Assembly: GCA_039881045.1 (NCBI GenBank)
Contig: JAYWVB010000107.1
Coordinates: 1-24,669 of the forward strand
Direction: 5' to 3'
Length of the DNA: 24,669 nt
Source: Chaetomium olivaceum
Taxonomy: Eukaryota > Ascomycota > Sordariomycetes > Sordariales > Chaetomiaceae
Below the pieces are notes generated by a model. It searched no databases. It had not been told where the DNA came from and saw nothing but the letters and a program-made list of their open reading frames with translations. Shown piece by piece: positions 9,418 through 18,982 of this stretch. Numbering within the stretch: position 1 is the stretch's first letter; each line of letters opens with the position of its first letter. Both the position numbers and the translations under genes were made by a program.

Positions 9418-11000
9418 TGGATACGTTTCCCCGCGGCAGCAACTCGAGAGACACACGCCTACACGCCGCTCCACGACTTCAGCCAAGCCAGCAGCAGCCG
9501 CAGCATGGTCTGAACGCGCCATACCCGTCGCTCTCGCCGCTGTCAGAATACCACAGCGGCTTCGGAGACGAAGACCTCGGCTCTCCCTTCAATCCCACCA
9601 ACCACCGCCGCCAGCACTCCTTCCCCAACCTACTGCCGCTAGCCTTCAAGAGTAGGACGCCGTCGCCAACCAGGAAAACGCATAGTAGGTCGCCGTCGGA
9701 ACAGATGCCTTACACCGGCGACGGGAGGAGCAAGGGCGGGGGAGGTGGAGGCCTGGTTAGCTGGTTGAGCGGCAGCGCGGGGGCAGCCGACGCGCTGGGT
9801 CTATCCCCCAACCCAGAAACGCGCAGCGCCCCCGAGGCCGAAGGCTCGAAAGACGCCACGACACCAAACATGACGCCCACCCGGCCCCAACAAACCCGCA
9901 CCGGGCAGAATACTGCCGCTTCAAACATAACGACCCCCAAAAGCACCACCACCACCAACACCACAGCCGCATCCCGCTTCATGTCAGCCCTCTCCTCCCG
10001 CTTCAACCCTACTACACCCACGACCAGCCCCCTCCCGAGCGCCGCCACCGGCCAACCACAAGACGAACTATGTACTCTCAACATCGAAGCCGCTCTCTTC
10101 CCCTCGACCCCATCTTCGCCAGCGGGGGCGGCACGGGACACCTTTTCTCCCTCAGCCTTCAAGAACCTACACATCAACGCCGTCGGTCTGCTGAATAAAA
10201 TGCAAACCGCCTACCGCGAGCAGGCTACCACATTGCGCGACCTCCAGGCGGAACGGTCTGCACAGAAAGACGAACTCGAGGAGGCTGTCACGCGCGCGGA
10301 ACACCTGAAGATACAACTGGAGGGCATGGCACGGAAGGCGGCGGAACAAGAGCGGGTAATGGGGGCGCTGGAGGCGGAGTTGGAAGCGGAGCGGAAAGCA
10401 AGAGCGAGGGCAGAGGCGACTTTAGTTGGGACAGCGAGGCGGGCTCCTTCGTCGGTGGGAGAAGGGGCGTCGATGGTGTCGGAGGACCTGGGCGTCGAGG
10501 CGGAGGAACGGAGGAGGCGAAGGAGGGAAAGCAGGAACCGGAAGAGCGGTGCTGACGGTTTGTCGGAGGAGGATACTACCACGGATGACGAAAGCGAGAG
10601 TGCTGGGAGCGAGAGCGTGTTTTCGAGATCCCGGAGCCCGGCCCTGCCTCTGCAGTCGCCGCTACAACAGGCGCACACCGTCAGCAGCATGTCGGACGCG
10701 GCATCTTCGGTCATGGGGGTCGCAGATGTGTCTGGGACCCCGCACGTTGCGAGGACCCCCAGGAATGGATCGGTGAATGCTACGCCCAAGCAGAGGCCGA
10801 TGAGCGCGTTTCAGAAGATCTTTAAGGGCATCTCGCGCGAGGATGCGGGGTGTCCGAACTGCAAGGGACAGGACGCGAGCGTCGCGTGGAATACAGTCGG
10901 CTTGCTAAGGGACGAGAATAGGCATTTGAAAACTAGGGTTGGGGAGCTGGAAGTTGCTATGGAGGGGGCACTAGATCTAGTCAACGGGATTGGGTTATAG
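9417..11000 (+). CDS. Conserved-looking coiled-coil protein of unknown function
   Basis: This is a single-exon ORF of 527 residues, read from ATG 9417; I cannot name the family. The first 240 residues are low-complexity and rich in Ser, Thr, Pro and Asn. They contain short ordered-looking motifs: HSFPNLLPLAFKSRTPSPTR (near 70-90), GGLVSWLSG (near 113-121), FMSALSSRFNP and LCTLNIEAALFP. Residues about 247-345 form a long heptad-rich coiled coil, beginning FKNLHINAVGLLNKMQTAYR and continuing through Glu/Arg/Ala-rich helix. A basic then acidic Ser/Glu-rich linker follows. The C-terminus has FQKIFKGISREDAGCPNCKG, with a CxxC pair near 478-481, then a short second coil ending in GALDLVNGIGL. There is no signal peptide or membrane segment. 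SP/TP and RSxS sites suggest phosphorylation. It could be a cytoskeletal or scaffold protein, but this is not shown. The start is uncertain because of the overlapping ORF at 9304. Confidence 0.82.
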   Translation: MDTFPRGSNSRDTRLHAAPRLQPSQQQPQHGLNAPYPSLSPLSEYHSGFGDEDLGSPFNPTNHRRQHSFPNLLPLAFKSRTPSPTRKTHSRSPSEQMPYTGDGRSKGGGGGGLVSWLSGSAGAADALGLSPNPETRSAPEAEGSKDATTPNMTPTRPQQTRTGQNTAASNITTPKSTTTTNTTAASRFMSALSSRFNPTTPTTSPLPSAATGQPQDELCTLNIEAALFPSTPSSPAGAARDTFSPSAFKNLHINAVGLLNKMQTAYREQATTLRDLQAERSAQKDELEEAVTRAEHLKIQLEGMARKAAEQERVMGALEAELEAERKARARAEATLVGTARRAPSSVGEGASMVSEDLGVEAEERRRRRRESRNRKSGADGLSEEDTTTDDESESAGSESVFSRSRSPALPLQSPLQQAHTVSSMSDAASSVMGVADVSGTPHVARTPRNGSVNATPKQRPMSAFQKIFKGISREDAGCPNCKGQDASVAWNTVGLLRDENRHLKTRVGELEVAMEGALDLVNGIGL

Positions 11001-11739
11001 GTTGCTCAACTCGTCTGGTTTTGGGCCTCGGCGTTCGGGCACCATTGTGTTCGTACTTGATCCACATGGCGCGCGCCGTGTTTGAACTGGATTTTTGGCG
11101 TTGGCGGCGGTTTTGCATAACGGACCTGTTGGCACATGGGACAACATATAGACTGGGCAATGCTCATTGGGATAATAGAAAAGAGCACATAGGGCCCTCT
11201 CGTCAGAAATCCATATCGCTTACTGCTGAACTCTATGTGACGTAACCATGTTACCGTTCTTACCAATCTGCACTTTACGTCGTTGTTTTCAGCAGTTTCA
11301 TGTCGGTTGCTGGTCTGCTGTTGACCGAGTCGAGGGTCGGCCCGCCGTTCACGATCCAAAGTCACTGTATATCCACGCCTCAAATGTACAATGCTATTCC
11401 ATCTGACGTGCAGAAGGCACGAATTCGCAGATTTTACGGGCTGGGCTCTCTTTCGGAGCATCAACAACCCATCTGTCGGCCTTTCTACCCGGGCCTTTTG
11501 TCCACGCCAGCCCCATCCATTCCATGGATATACACGTCCCCCAGTCCACCACGCCGCCTCCTCTTCCCGCCATTCCCTTCCCCCCAATTTCACGAGCAGC
11601 CAAGCTGACATATCCCATCCCATCCATCCATCCATCCAGCCCCATTCATCCTTCCCCGCTCAGGCCTCTCACTCCACCCCACTGCCGCTCAGTAGTCCGC
11701 TCAGTAGTCGGCCCAGTAGTCCGCCCCCAGTAGTCTGTC
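11001..11739. other. Convergent 3' region between the 9417 gene and NDUFB3
   Basis: No gene is recognised. It should hold the 3' ends of both converging transcripts. A CATC/CCATCC-type simple repeat occurs near 11610-11640. A similar sequence in the opposite orientation lies in NDUFB3 intron 2 near 12000-12024. Frames at 11006-11635 (-) and 11391-11786 (+) are low-complexity and unsupported. Confidence 0.6.
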
Positions 11740-12243
11740 TCAGTGGTGCTCCTCGCTGCCATGGTGGTGGTGGTCGTCCTGCATGAAGAAGTGCTCGTAC
11801 AGGCAGTAGCCCGCAAAGGCGACCGTCGCGATCCCGAGCCCCGGGAACGCGCTCTTGAACCGGTTGAACCGCGTGAAGCGGCCGGTGTAGCGCCAGGCTT
11901 CGCTGTTGGAGGGGGTGGGGGGTGTTAGTTCGAGGGGTTTGAGATTGAGGGGACGGGATGGAGGGGAGAGGAGCGGGGAGGTTGTTGCGAGGGGTGGTAT
12001 GGGATGGGATGGGATGGATGGATGACGAAAGAAAGAGGAGGGGCAGGGTTGACGTACGCCCTCTCCCACGGATCGTAGCGCTGGGTGTTGGTGGCGGCGA
12101 GGAACTTGCGCATCTCGAAACCCGTGATGTTGGGCTTCGAGTCGCCGCCGTTGTAGCGCAGTATTCTGTCCGGGGTGTCGAGGTTAGTCAATTGATGAGT
12201 GGCTGTAGAGTAAATCAAATGGGCCGTACCTGGAGGGCTGCAT
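11740..12243 (-). CDS. NDUFB3: NADH:ubiquinone oxidoreductase subunit B12 (NDUFB3 family)
   Basis: This is an accessory subunit of the membrane arm of mitochondrial complex I. The exons (minus strand) are 12230-12243, 12058-12165 and 11740-11902, giving 94 residues, a normal size. The start MQPSR is carried by a 14-base first exon. Exon 2 gives SKPNITGFEMRKFLAATNTQ and YDPWERA. Exon 3 gives EAWRYTGRFTRFNRFKSAFP, followed by one membrane segment (about residues 60-80, ending CLYEHFF) and a His-rich tail. The YDPWxRxEAWR and phenylalanine/arginine-rich motifs before a single helix are typical of the B12 family. No presequence is seen, as is usual for this subunit. It is transcribed divergently from POP2, with 642 bases between the two start codons. 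Confidence 0.92.
11903..12057 (-). other. NDUFB3 intron 2
   Basis: The donor is GTACGT, the branch-like site is AACTAACAC and the acceptor is CCAACAG; the intron is 155 bases. It splits the Ala codon between WER and EAWRYTG. It contains a GGGAT/GGAT simple repeat on the plus strand (about 11999-12024). Confidence 0.9.
12166..12229 (-). other. NDUFB3 intron 1
   Basis: The donor is GTACGG, the branch-like site is GACTAACC and the acceptor is GGACAG; the intron is 64 bases. It separates a 14-base coding exon (MQPS plus two bases) from the main body and splits an Arg codon. Confidence 0.88.
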
Positions 12244-12885
12244 TGTGGCGCTGGCAATTGCTCGTCGGGTCGGGCTACCGCTCAGCAACTGGAAGCTGGG
12301 AGATGGGGAGCTCAATGACAAGAGGTCGCATCACCGAAAGCACCGCAAGTGGTGTGGTCGTTTGGGTGCGGGCCGACAGTGCCAAGCGCTTAGTCAAACC
12401 AAAATGTGGTCCGTGCACACAAAGAGGCGGGCCTGTGCCTTGCCTTGCCTATGGCCCATCGCCAACCTTGCAGTGCTGCTGCTGCATTTGGGGCATGGAC
12501 AAACCTGCCGCTTTCACTTCAGCCCCCCGCGAACCGAAACTCGTCAAAACCACCTGCTACTTCCTCGCATTAAAACCTGTCTCGACCTGCCTGACTCGCA
12601 CTCACTACCTAAATTCTTTGCTCCCTAGCATTTTCTAGGCCACCTTTTACGACAGCGTTCCGATCCATCAGCACAAACCGAACCAACTCGAATAGGAGGA
12701 GGGTCTACCTACCTATCTTGTCTCGTCTCGCGATTGCCCAGCATCGCCCAGCATTCGGATTACCTGCCAACGAGAGGGACGGGAATGGTCCCTTCAAGAC
12801 CCGATCTTGACACGGCTATTAGGATACGGCCTTCACGATAGGAAATAGTCGAGGCAACCCACACTACGGGCGCCGCCACCACGCG
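12244..12885. other. Divergent promoter region NDUFB3 / POP2
   Basis: No protein gene is recognised in these 642 bases. Toward POP2 the sequence becomes pyrimidine-rich (around 12590-12760), as in fungal leaders. It holds the upstream ORF at 12785-12841. Individual promoter elements cannot be assigned. Confidence 0.6.
12785..12841 (+). promoter_or_regulatory. Possible 18-codon upstream ORF in the POP2 leader
   Basis: ATG at 12785 opens 18 codons ending at TAG 12839-12841, 44 bases before the POP2 start. If the transcript begins upstream of 12785, this ORF would be scanned first and could lower POP2 translation. The transcription start is unknown, so this is tentative. Confidence 0.35.
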
Positions 12886-14573
12886 ATGCCTCCGCCGCTC
12901 AACCGGTTCCCGAGTGGGCCCAACACCATCTCACCCTACCACCAGCAGTTCCCCTCCCATGCCCAGCACGCGACGAGCCACCCGCCGCCTATGGGTGCCA
13001 CCGCAGCCTATCTCAACGCCCAGGTAGGCGGGGGAATCCTTTTGCCGGTAATAGCAACTTATTAGGCCTAGCTGGGGGGCTCAATGCTGGCGCCGGCTTC
13101 GGCGTAGGCGCTGAGTCGGGCCTCGCCAGCCACGCCGCCCGCATGGGTTTCGCGCATGCCGGCAACTTGCAGCAACACCAACAGTCGCAGCAGCAGGCTC
13201 TCCAGCAACAACAGTCACAGCATTCCCAACATGCTCCGCCCGTCCAACACCCACAACATGCACAGCAGCAAGGCCATGGCTTGGTGGAACACGCGACACG
13301 GGCTGCACAGAAGGGGCGGATAAGAGAAGTGTGGAAACATAATCTGGCCGAGGAGATAGGGCACCTGCGGGTGCTCATTGAAAGTTATCCGTACATTGCT
13401 ATGGTGGGTTGATTCTGGGACAAAGCCAGCAGGTTGTTGGTGTGGTAACGGGCTGCTAACACGAACCGCTTACAGGACACCGAGTTTCCGGGCGTCGTTG
13501 CGAGACCGATGGGGGGCTTCCGAGGGAAGAGCGACTACCATTACCAATGTCTGCGCACCAACGTAGACCTGTTGAAAGTGATACAGATCGGCATCGCCCT
13601 CTTCAACGAAGACGGCGAACAACCCCCGGCCCGCCCAACCTCGACCGACTCGGCAGAGCTACGGAGGGCTGGCAACCAGGCGCCCCTGCCTTATGCCTGG
13701 CAATTCAACTTCAAGTTTTCCCTTAAGGAGGACATGTACAACCAGACGTCCATCGAGTCTCTGCAGCAGGCGGGCATCGACTTTGCCCTCCTCGAACGGG
13801 ACGGCATCGACCCGCACGAGTTCGCATCCCTCGTAATCCCGTCCGGCCTCGTCTGCTTTGAGGATGTCCGCTGGATAAGCTTCCACGGCGGTTACGACTT
13901 CGGATACCTCACCAAGCTGCTGTTTTGCCAACCGCTACCATGCGACGAGTTCGAGTTCGACCAGCATATGAAGCTTTATTTCCCCTCGACTTACGATGTT
14001 AAGCACCTCATGAAGCACGCCATCAAGCTGCACAACAACGGCATGCTAACCCCCACCGACCCGAGCGCGATCGAGATCATGCAAAAGTTTGAGCAGAAGT
14101 CGGGCCTGGAGCACATCGCCGAGACGCTCAAGCTCAAGCGCGTCGGCAGCGCCCACCAGGCCGGCTCCGACAGTCTGCTGACGGGTCGCGTCTTCTTCGA
14201 GCTGCGCAAGCGCATCTTCAACGGCGACATCTCGGATGACCACCTCGGTAAGGTCTGGGGCCTCGGCATCCCCGATTTCTCCATCGGCGGCGGCGGCATC
14301 TCCGTCCCTTCCAACAACCCCGGCGGCGGCAGCCACGTCGAAAACACCCCGCCCAGCCACCACCAACACCCCAACGGCGGCGGCGGCGGCGGCGGCGGCA
14401 CCCCAAGCACTCCCAACACAGGCAGCGTCGGGCTGGCCGGCACGCCGGCAGCCTCGTCGCACAACACCAACGGCACCGCCAACGTCGGCAACAGCGGCGC
14501 CATGGGCCCCATGACCCCCGGCGGGGGAGGCGGCGTGTTTGGGGCGTTTGCCTTTGCAGGGAATGCGCGGTAG
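12886..14573 (+). CDS. POP2: CCR4-NOT deadenylase Pop2/Caf1, one frame break near the N-terminus
   Basis: This is the DEDD-family 3'-5' exoribonuclease of the CCR4-NOT complex, which shortens mRNA poly(A) tails. Exon 1 (12886-13403) encodes a disordered Pro/His/Gln-rich N-terminus, then the start of the nuclease domain (IREVWKHNLAEEIGHLRVLI). The intron is 13404-13475. Exon 2 (13476-14573) holds the rest. Catalytic motifs are visible: DTEFPGVVARP (Asp and Glu of Exo I, about 174/176), GGYDFGYLTKLL (Exo II Asp, about 314) and HQAGSDSLLTGRVFFELRK (Exo III His and Asp, Asp about 405). The C-terminal 110 or so residues are a Gly/Asn/Thr/Pro-rich tail. After codon 46 the frame must change at the five-G run 13030-13034. 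The earlier frame soon stops, and the next frame continues as NPFAGNSNLLGLAGGLNAG into the body. One missing G explains this. The restored length is about 538 residues. A predictor might invent an intron here (GTAGGC...CTAG), but no in-frame junction results. Confidence 0.93.
13404..13475 (+). other. POP2 intron
   Basis: The donor is GTGGGT, the branch site is TGCTAACAC and the acceptor is TTACAG; the intron is 72 bases. Splicing creates the uninterrupted Exo I motif YPYIAM|DTEFPGVVARP, so the catalytic Asp is the first codon of exon 2. Confidence 0.95.
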
Positions 14574-15663
14574 TTTAGCCAAGCAAGTGGTAGAATAGAG
14601 AAGAGGGAAGGGAAGGTGGGGGGAGTATAGGACGGGAACCTTTTTTGCGTGTGTCTGTCTGGGTCTTTCTGCTCTGTCTGTTTGCAAAAAGTGTGTGTGC
14701 GGTAGGCAGGCATTAAAGACCCCTTGTATCTCGAAAAGTCGGGTGGACGGTCGGTCGGTCGGATGCACGGATGCACGGCGGCGCGCAAGGGCAAGGGCAA
14801 GGGAAAGGGAAAGGAGGCTAGGTTGGGGCTGGGCTGGGTGGGGGCTGCTTCATATCGTTTTTAAGGGTGTGTGTGTGTGTATGTCCATGTCCCTTGGTGT
14901 GGGTTCTGCTGCTGCTGCTGCTACTGCTGCTCTCTCTTCCTCTCGTTTTTTTTTTCTACTTATAACTTCTTGGGAAGGCTGCTGCTGCGGGTGGGAGGAC
15001 GGGGGGATGGGATGGGAGCGGGGGTAACGGCGAGGGGCTACGGATACCCCAGAAATAACATATGTGTCTTTCTCTCTCCCTCTCTCTCTTTCTGTCTTGA
15101 TTGTTGACATGTTCTGCTTGCTGACTGGGTACCTACCTACCTATGCATATGTGCGTGCGTTTGGGACGGGCTGGAACGGAAAAAGAAGTCAGGTAGAATG
15201 GGAAGGAAAGCCGGCTTGCTTTTCTTCCCAAAACAGTGAAGGTGGAAGGGACCACGTTCCCACAGCCGAGTCCAATACTTTCTGGCCATGCCCAGAAGCA
15301 CTGTTGTCAACGGATCAGCCTCGTTCAACTTCTAAAGGACTTATTAATCGCTCGGGTTCCTTGGGTACCTCTGTAGGTATCACGTATGTACTAAATTGCT
15401 GGCCTTGTTCGCCTGCGTCCTCGCTGATACCATTCATCAAACCAGCCGGAGTAGAGATATAATTTCGTGTATACGCCGCCGTACCATCCATGCCCCGGTC
15501 ATGCCCACCATGCCCAAACTGCCTACCGTCCGAGCTCCGTGTCCCCTAGTTACCGTAAGAACACAATCCAAAGAGCCAACCAACCAAGCTGAAGTCAACG
15601 CCGATAATGCAACCCCTCCTTCCCTGCCACTCCGAATAAAAACAAACACTCTGTCCCTCCCCA
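14574..15663. other. Convergent 3' region POP2 / FYV10, rich in simple repeats
   Basis: No gene is recognised. There are short tandem runs of GGTC (about 14748-14761), GCAAGG/GAAAGG (about 14784-14815), GT (about 14867-14880), CTG (about 14908-14932) and TCTC (about 15069-15092). Such a cluster is typical of unconstrained 3' flanks. The sequence near 15330-15660 is more complex but has no coding signature on either strand. Confidence 0.6.
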
Positions 15664-17074
15664 TCAAGTAACGAACACCTTCCTGCCCTCCTCCCCCGGA
15701 AACACCTCCCCCGTAACCAAATCCTTAATCTGTCCCGCGGGCAGGCCCGACTTCGCAGCGTACTCGTCCAGGCGGGCCTTGCCGTAGACCCTGCCGTTGG
15801 GCAGCAGCACCAGGTCCTGCTCGAGCAGGCGGCTCTTGCCGTGGTGGGCGTAGCGCACGCTGCGGGCGAGGGCGTTGAGCTCTGTCGAGCAGATCGGGCA
15901 GACGCGCGTGGTGAGCGAGGCCGTGCCGTGGTGGTGGTGCGGCGGGACGGCGGTGGATGTGGTACTGGGCGCGGCGGCGGGGGTGGGGACGGGGGCGGGG
16001 TCGGTGGTGGTGGTGGTCGTGTTCCCGTTGACGGGCTGGGATTCCTCAGGTTGGGTTGGTACCTGGAGCTGGGTGCTGTGGCAGGCGGGGGTCTTGAGAG
16101 CAGACAGGCCAGATGAAAGTGCGATGTGTAGGAGGGGAGTCATGGGTAGGCCGAGAAGTTTGAGGTTGGCCTCGACGAACGTCTCGGCGAGTTTCTGCCA
16201 GCGGGATGCGCTGTAAAGGGAGGCATATGGTTCGGAGATGGTGTCGGGGCGATAGGCGAGAAGGCCAGCGATGCTGCTTATCTCAACCGGGTAGGTGTCG
16301 GTGAACGGGGTGATGTACTTCCTAGCGTGGTGAATAGCCTCCGCCACCTTGACTGGGGAATCGGTGCGCATCATTTCTATGTACTGCTGGCATCGTAGCA
16401 AAAACTCGAGGTTGGACTGCATCTTGCGGAGCTCCTTCTTGTTCTCGTTGCACCAGTTCAGCGCCTCCTGGACGCTGCCGCCCTCAAGAGATTTGCGAAT
16501 CCTACTCATGGCAACGAAGGTATCAATGTCGACGAGATCCCGCATCCCCCGCTCGTCCGCCAGCGCTATTGCGGATGAGTCATAACCGTGCCGGAGCATG
16601 TAGTCGACCAAGAGGCGGTCGAGGCGTTGGCGGGACCATGCCTCATACCGAACGTCGTCGACCGTGTTCAAATCGGCGAGTTCGCGCAGGTGAGCAACGC
16701 GAGAGTCCATTTGGCGATAGAGGCGGTCTTCTTCCTCGGCTGCGGCCGTCAGCTTGCGCTTCAGGCCGCGCATCTTGACCAGCATCTGATCCAGGTTCTT
16801 AACGGCATCTTGCGGTGAGGCCTTCCCGCTGATCAAGCCGTTGGCTGTTTCTTTGACCACATTCTTGACCGAGGTCGAGTCCCACTCGAAGGGATAGTGA
16901 ACCGAGCGGAAGTTCTTTCGTAGGAGTTCGTATGGCAGTCGCAAGCACGGTTGATCCTGCAGGAGAGTCGGGCGTTAGCAAGAAGGGCATACAGCAGAGA
17001 TCGATTCGATGACGTCGTCCTACAAGAAGCAAGTGATTATCGTGGTTGATTTTGGCCGCTTCAAGGTCCGCCAT
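15664..17074 (-). CDS. FYV10: GID/CTLH E3 ubiquitin ligase subunit Fyv10/Gid9 (MAEA orthologue)
   Basis: Fyv10/Gid9 forms the catalytic RING-type dimer with Rmd5/Gid2 in the GID (CTLH) ligase. In yeast this complex triggers degradation of gluconeogenic enzymes when glucose returns. Exon 1 is 17024-17074 (MADLEAAKINHDNHLLL), the intron is 16957-17023 and exon 2 is 15664-16956, giving 447 residues. Domains in order: an N-terminal helical region with LRLPYELLRKNFRSVHYPFE; a LisH motif at about 129-161 (RLLVDYMLRHGYDSSAIALA); CTLH at about 163-221 (IRKSLEGGSVQEALNWCNEN); CRA at about 221-311; a Thr/Pro/His-rich linker (about 315-368); and the degenerate RING-Gid domain at about 369-447 (VCPICSTELN, then LPNGRVYG and GEVFPGEEG). 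The single CxxC and lack of full zinc ligands are normal for this subunit. The frame is intact, and the start is supported by the splice and by the family N-terminus. It is divergent from CBF1. Confidence 0.95.
16957..17023 (-). other. FYV10 intron
   Basis: The donor is GTAGGA, the branch-like site is TGCTAACG and the acceptor is CTCCTGCAG; the intron is 67 bases. It is phase 0 and joins NHLLL to DQPCLRLPYELL. Confidence 0.92.
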
Positions 17075-18150
17075 GGCTGCAATTCTGCTCCCAGCCACTT
17101 AGGGGGCTGAAGGTGTCATGCGGATATTTTTTTGAGTACAAAAGGTGTTGTTGGACTGCTTTGGGTACGGGCATGCGACAGTTCGGAGAGGAGTTGAAGT
17201 GGATGAAGTTGGCCCAAAAGCCAACTCAACGCCGATTGGGAAAGTTCCCGAGTGGCACAGGAAGGCATGAGGGCAGCTTTCCGATTTGCTCTTGGCTTTT
17301 TAGATGGAGAAGTGGGAAACCGGACCATGGACCCTAACCCGCTACGCTACGAAGTTAACTCACCCCCACCCCGCCTTTCCACTTCGGGCTAGCAGTTATT
17401 GGTTCCACAGGATGGATGCCCCCCCCCCTCCTTCAGCCCCCGGTTGCTGCGCTGCTCGTCAACTTACGGACAACAAGGGTGCCAGGCGAGCCAGGCAGAG
17501 AGAAGAGGGAGACAGAAAGCGCTGGGGCGATGGTTTAGTGGCTCGTGACATGTCCAGGAGGTCCAATCATGTGCCAGCCTGTCTCACTGCCTTCGCGTCA
17601 TGAGGGGTTGTTGCCAGGTGGGGCAGTGAGATGAGAGGAGAAGCATGATGATGGTGTCGAGGAATAATGCGCGGCTACTGGAGGGGGAGGCGTCGCATCG
17701 TCCTGCCGTCGGCCTGTTGGGGTTGGAAATCTGAAATGGTGTGCAGGGCGTGTCCGGGGGTCAAGCATTCGTGGGAGGGCTGGAAAAGAAAACAAGCTCA
17801 TGACATTCTTGCTGTCAGAAAATAACAGGAAATATATGAATGATGCAAGGTCACGGTCTTAAATACTACTACTACCAAGAAACCCCTTTGCAAGACTGAT
17901 CAAGTCCGTCGAGTTCCAACAAACGTTCCAAGGTTGGTTGGTGGTTTCGCGTCTGTCCAAGGGTCCAACGATTTGGCGCCGGAGAAGATTAAAAAGGCGC
18001 CAGTGGAAGGTCGAACCGGGGTGGGTCGTGGTGCTGATCGCTGGTGCATGCAGGCCGAGAAAGTGTGTTTCGGCAAAGGTGTTGGACCGTGCGCCCGATC
18101 CCTCCATGACCCCCGACTTTGATTAACCTTGACCTCCAGCCTCAGCTCAC
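17075..18150. other. Shared upstream region FYV10 / CBF1
   Basis: No gene is recognised. Plus-strand frames at 17304-17603 and 17934-18126 and the minus-strand frame at 17598-17801 lack motifs. A run of nine C lies near 17421-17429. The promoters of both divergent genes should be here. If the CBF1 transcript starts near 18130, its leader begins just after this stretch. Confidence 0.6.
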
Positions 18151-18238
18151 ATGATCTCCCTTCTCTCTCGCGACTCCTCAAACAGCAACCATCAACAGGC
18201 ACCGGAAAACCAAAGACATATCCATCATTCGAGAATAG
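18151..18238 (+). CDS. CBF1: Possible upstream coding exon of CBF1
   Basis: ATG 18151 opens 29 codons up to a GTATGG donor at 18239. If spliced to the CTGACTCCTTCTCCAG acceptor ending at 18959, it joins in frame to the CBF1 body (GLSNLQSAMAATVG) and adds 37 residues. The chance of being in frame is one in three and the peptide (Ser/His/Asn-rich) is not diagnostic. The segment may equally be 5' untranslated exon carrying an ATG. Confidence 0.35.
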
Positions 18239-18959
18239 GTATGGCTGTACTTCTAGTTATTCTTTATTTTACTTTTTAATCGATTCGCACCCATTTTGTA
18301 TTGATTTTCCCTCTCTTCAAGACCTAGGCTAACCTCCCCCAGCTCTCGTCACGTTTTCGGGCACGTTCTTCACATGACCTCGCTCCCCGACCCAACCACA
18401 GAGAGTAAGGAAATCCATCCCCAGGTTCACATCTCCATCAAGAATGAGCAGGGGCCATATCAATCCACGTCGCAACACAGTCATGTTTGGTGTATAACCA
18501 CAATGGAACGAGTGGCTGCGGACGCCCCTCGATGCGACAAGCTCTGTGCAATAGCCGCCTCTCAAGTGAGAGGATGGATGCGCATGAAGTGAAGCAAAGT
18601 ATGGCTTTCACAGGGGCTCGTGATTGTCGTGACCGGCATGCCGTCGCAGATTTGAGAATGCGCTTGGTGCACATGCGTTCAAAGGCGAAATCAGACTGTT
18701 TTCTAAAGACTTTTGCTGCACACGGCTTTCATTTCGTCGGATGCGCGTTACGCGACATTTCGCGATGAGTGGTACCCATGGCAGGCACCGCGGGGTGCGC
18801 CATCCTCCTACAGCATCGCTACAAGACAAGATAAGGATTCATTGTCGCCGGATAGCCCCAACCAAGTGGGGGGTTACCAACATGACGCTCAATAAAGACG
18901 CTTGTTTTGTCTTGAAATGCTCAGTTATATCATCCCGTGAAAGCTGACTCCTTCTCCAG
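18239..18959 (+). other. Probable long (721-base) leader intron of CBF1
   Basis: A strong 3' splice signal (GCTGAC branch, pyrimidine tract, CCAG) lies 23 bases upstream of the CBF1 ATG. The best donor seen upstream is GTATGG at 18239. No convincing coding sequence lies between them. An intron this long is unusual for this window, where the others are 55-155 bases. A nearer donor remains possible. Confidence 0.45.
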
Positions 18960-18982
18960 GATTGTCAAACCTACAGTCCGCA

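Noticed and set aside
11610..12024. Inverted-looking CATCC / GGATG repeats as a possible mobile-element terminus pair
   Set aside because: They are simple-sequence microsatellites with different unit order. There is no target-site duplication or transposase, and one copy lies within a well-supported NDUFB3 intron.
13024..13086. Candidate POP2 intron (GTAGGC to CCTAG)
   Set aside because: The splice keeps phase 0 but puts the downstream exon in a frame that stops at a TAG within about 12 codons. The supposed intron itself encodes NPFAGNSNLLGLAGG, so a one-base loss fits better.
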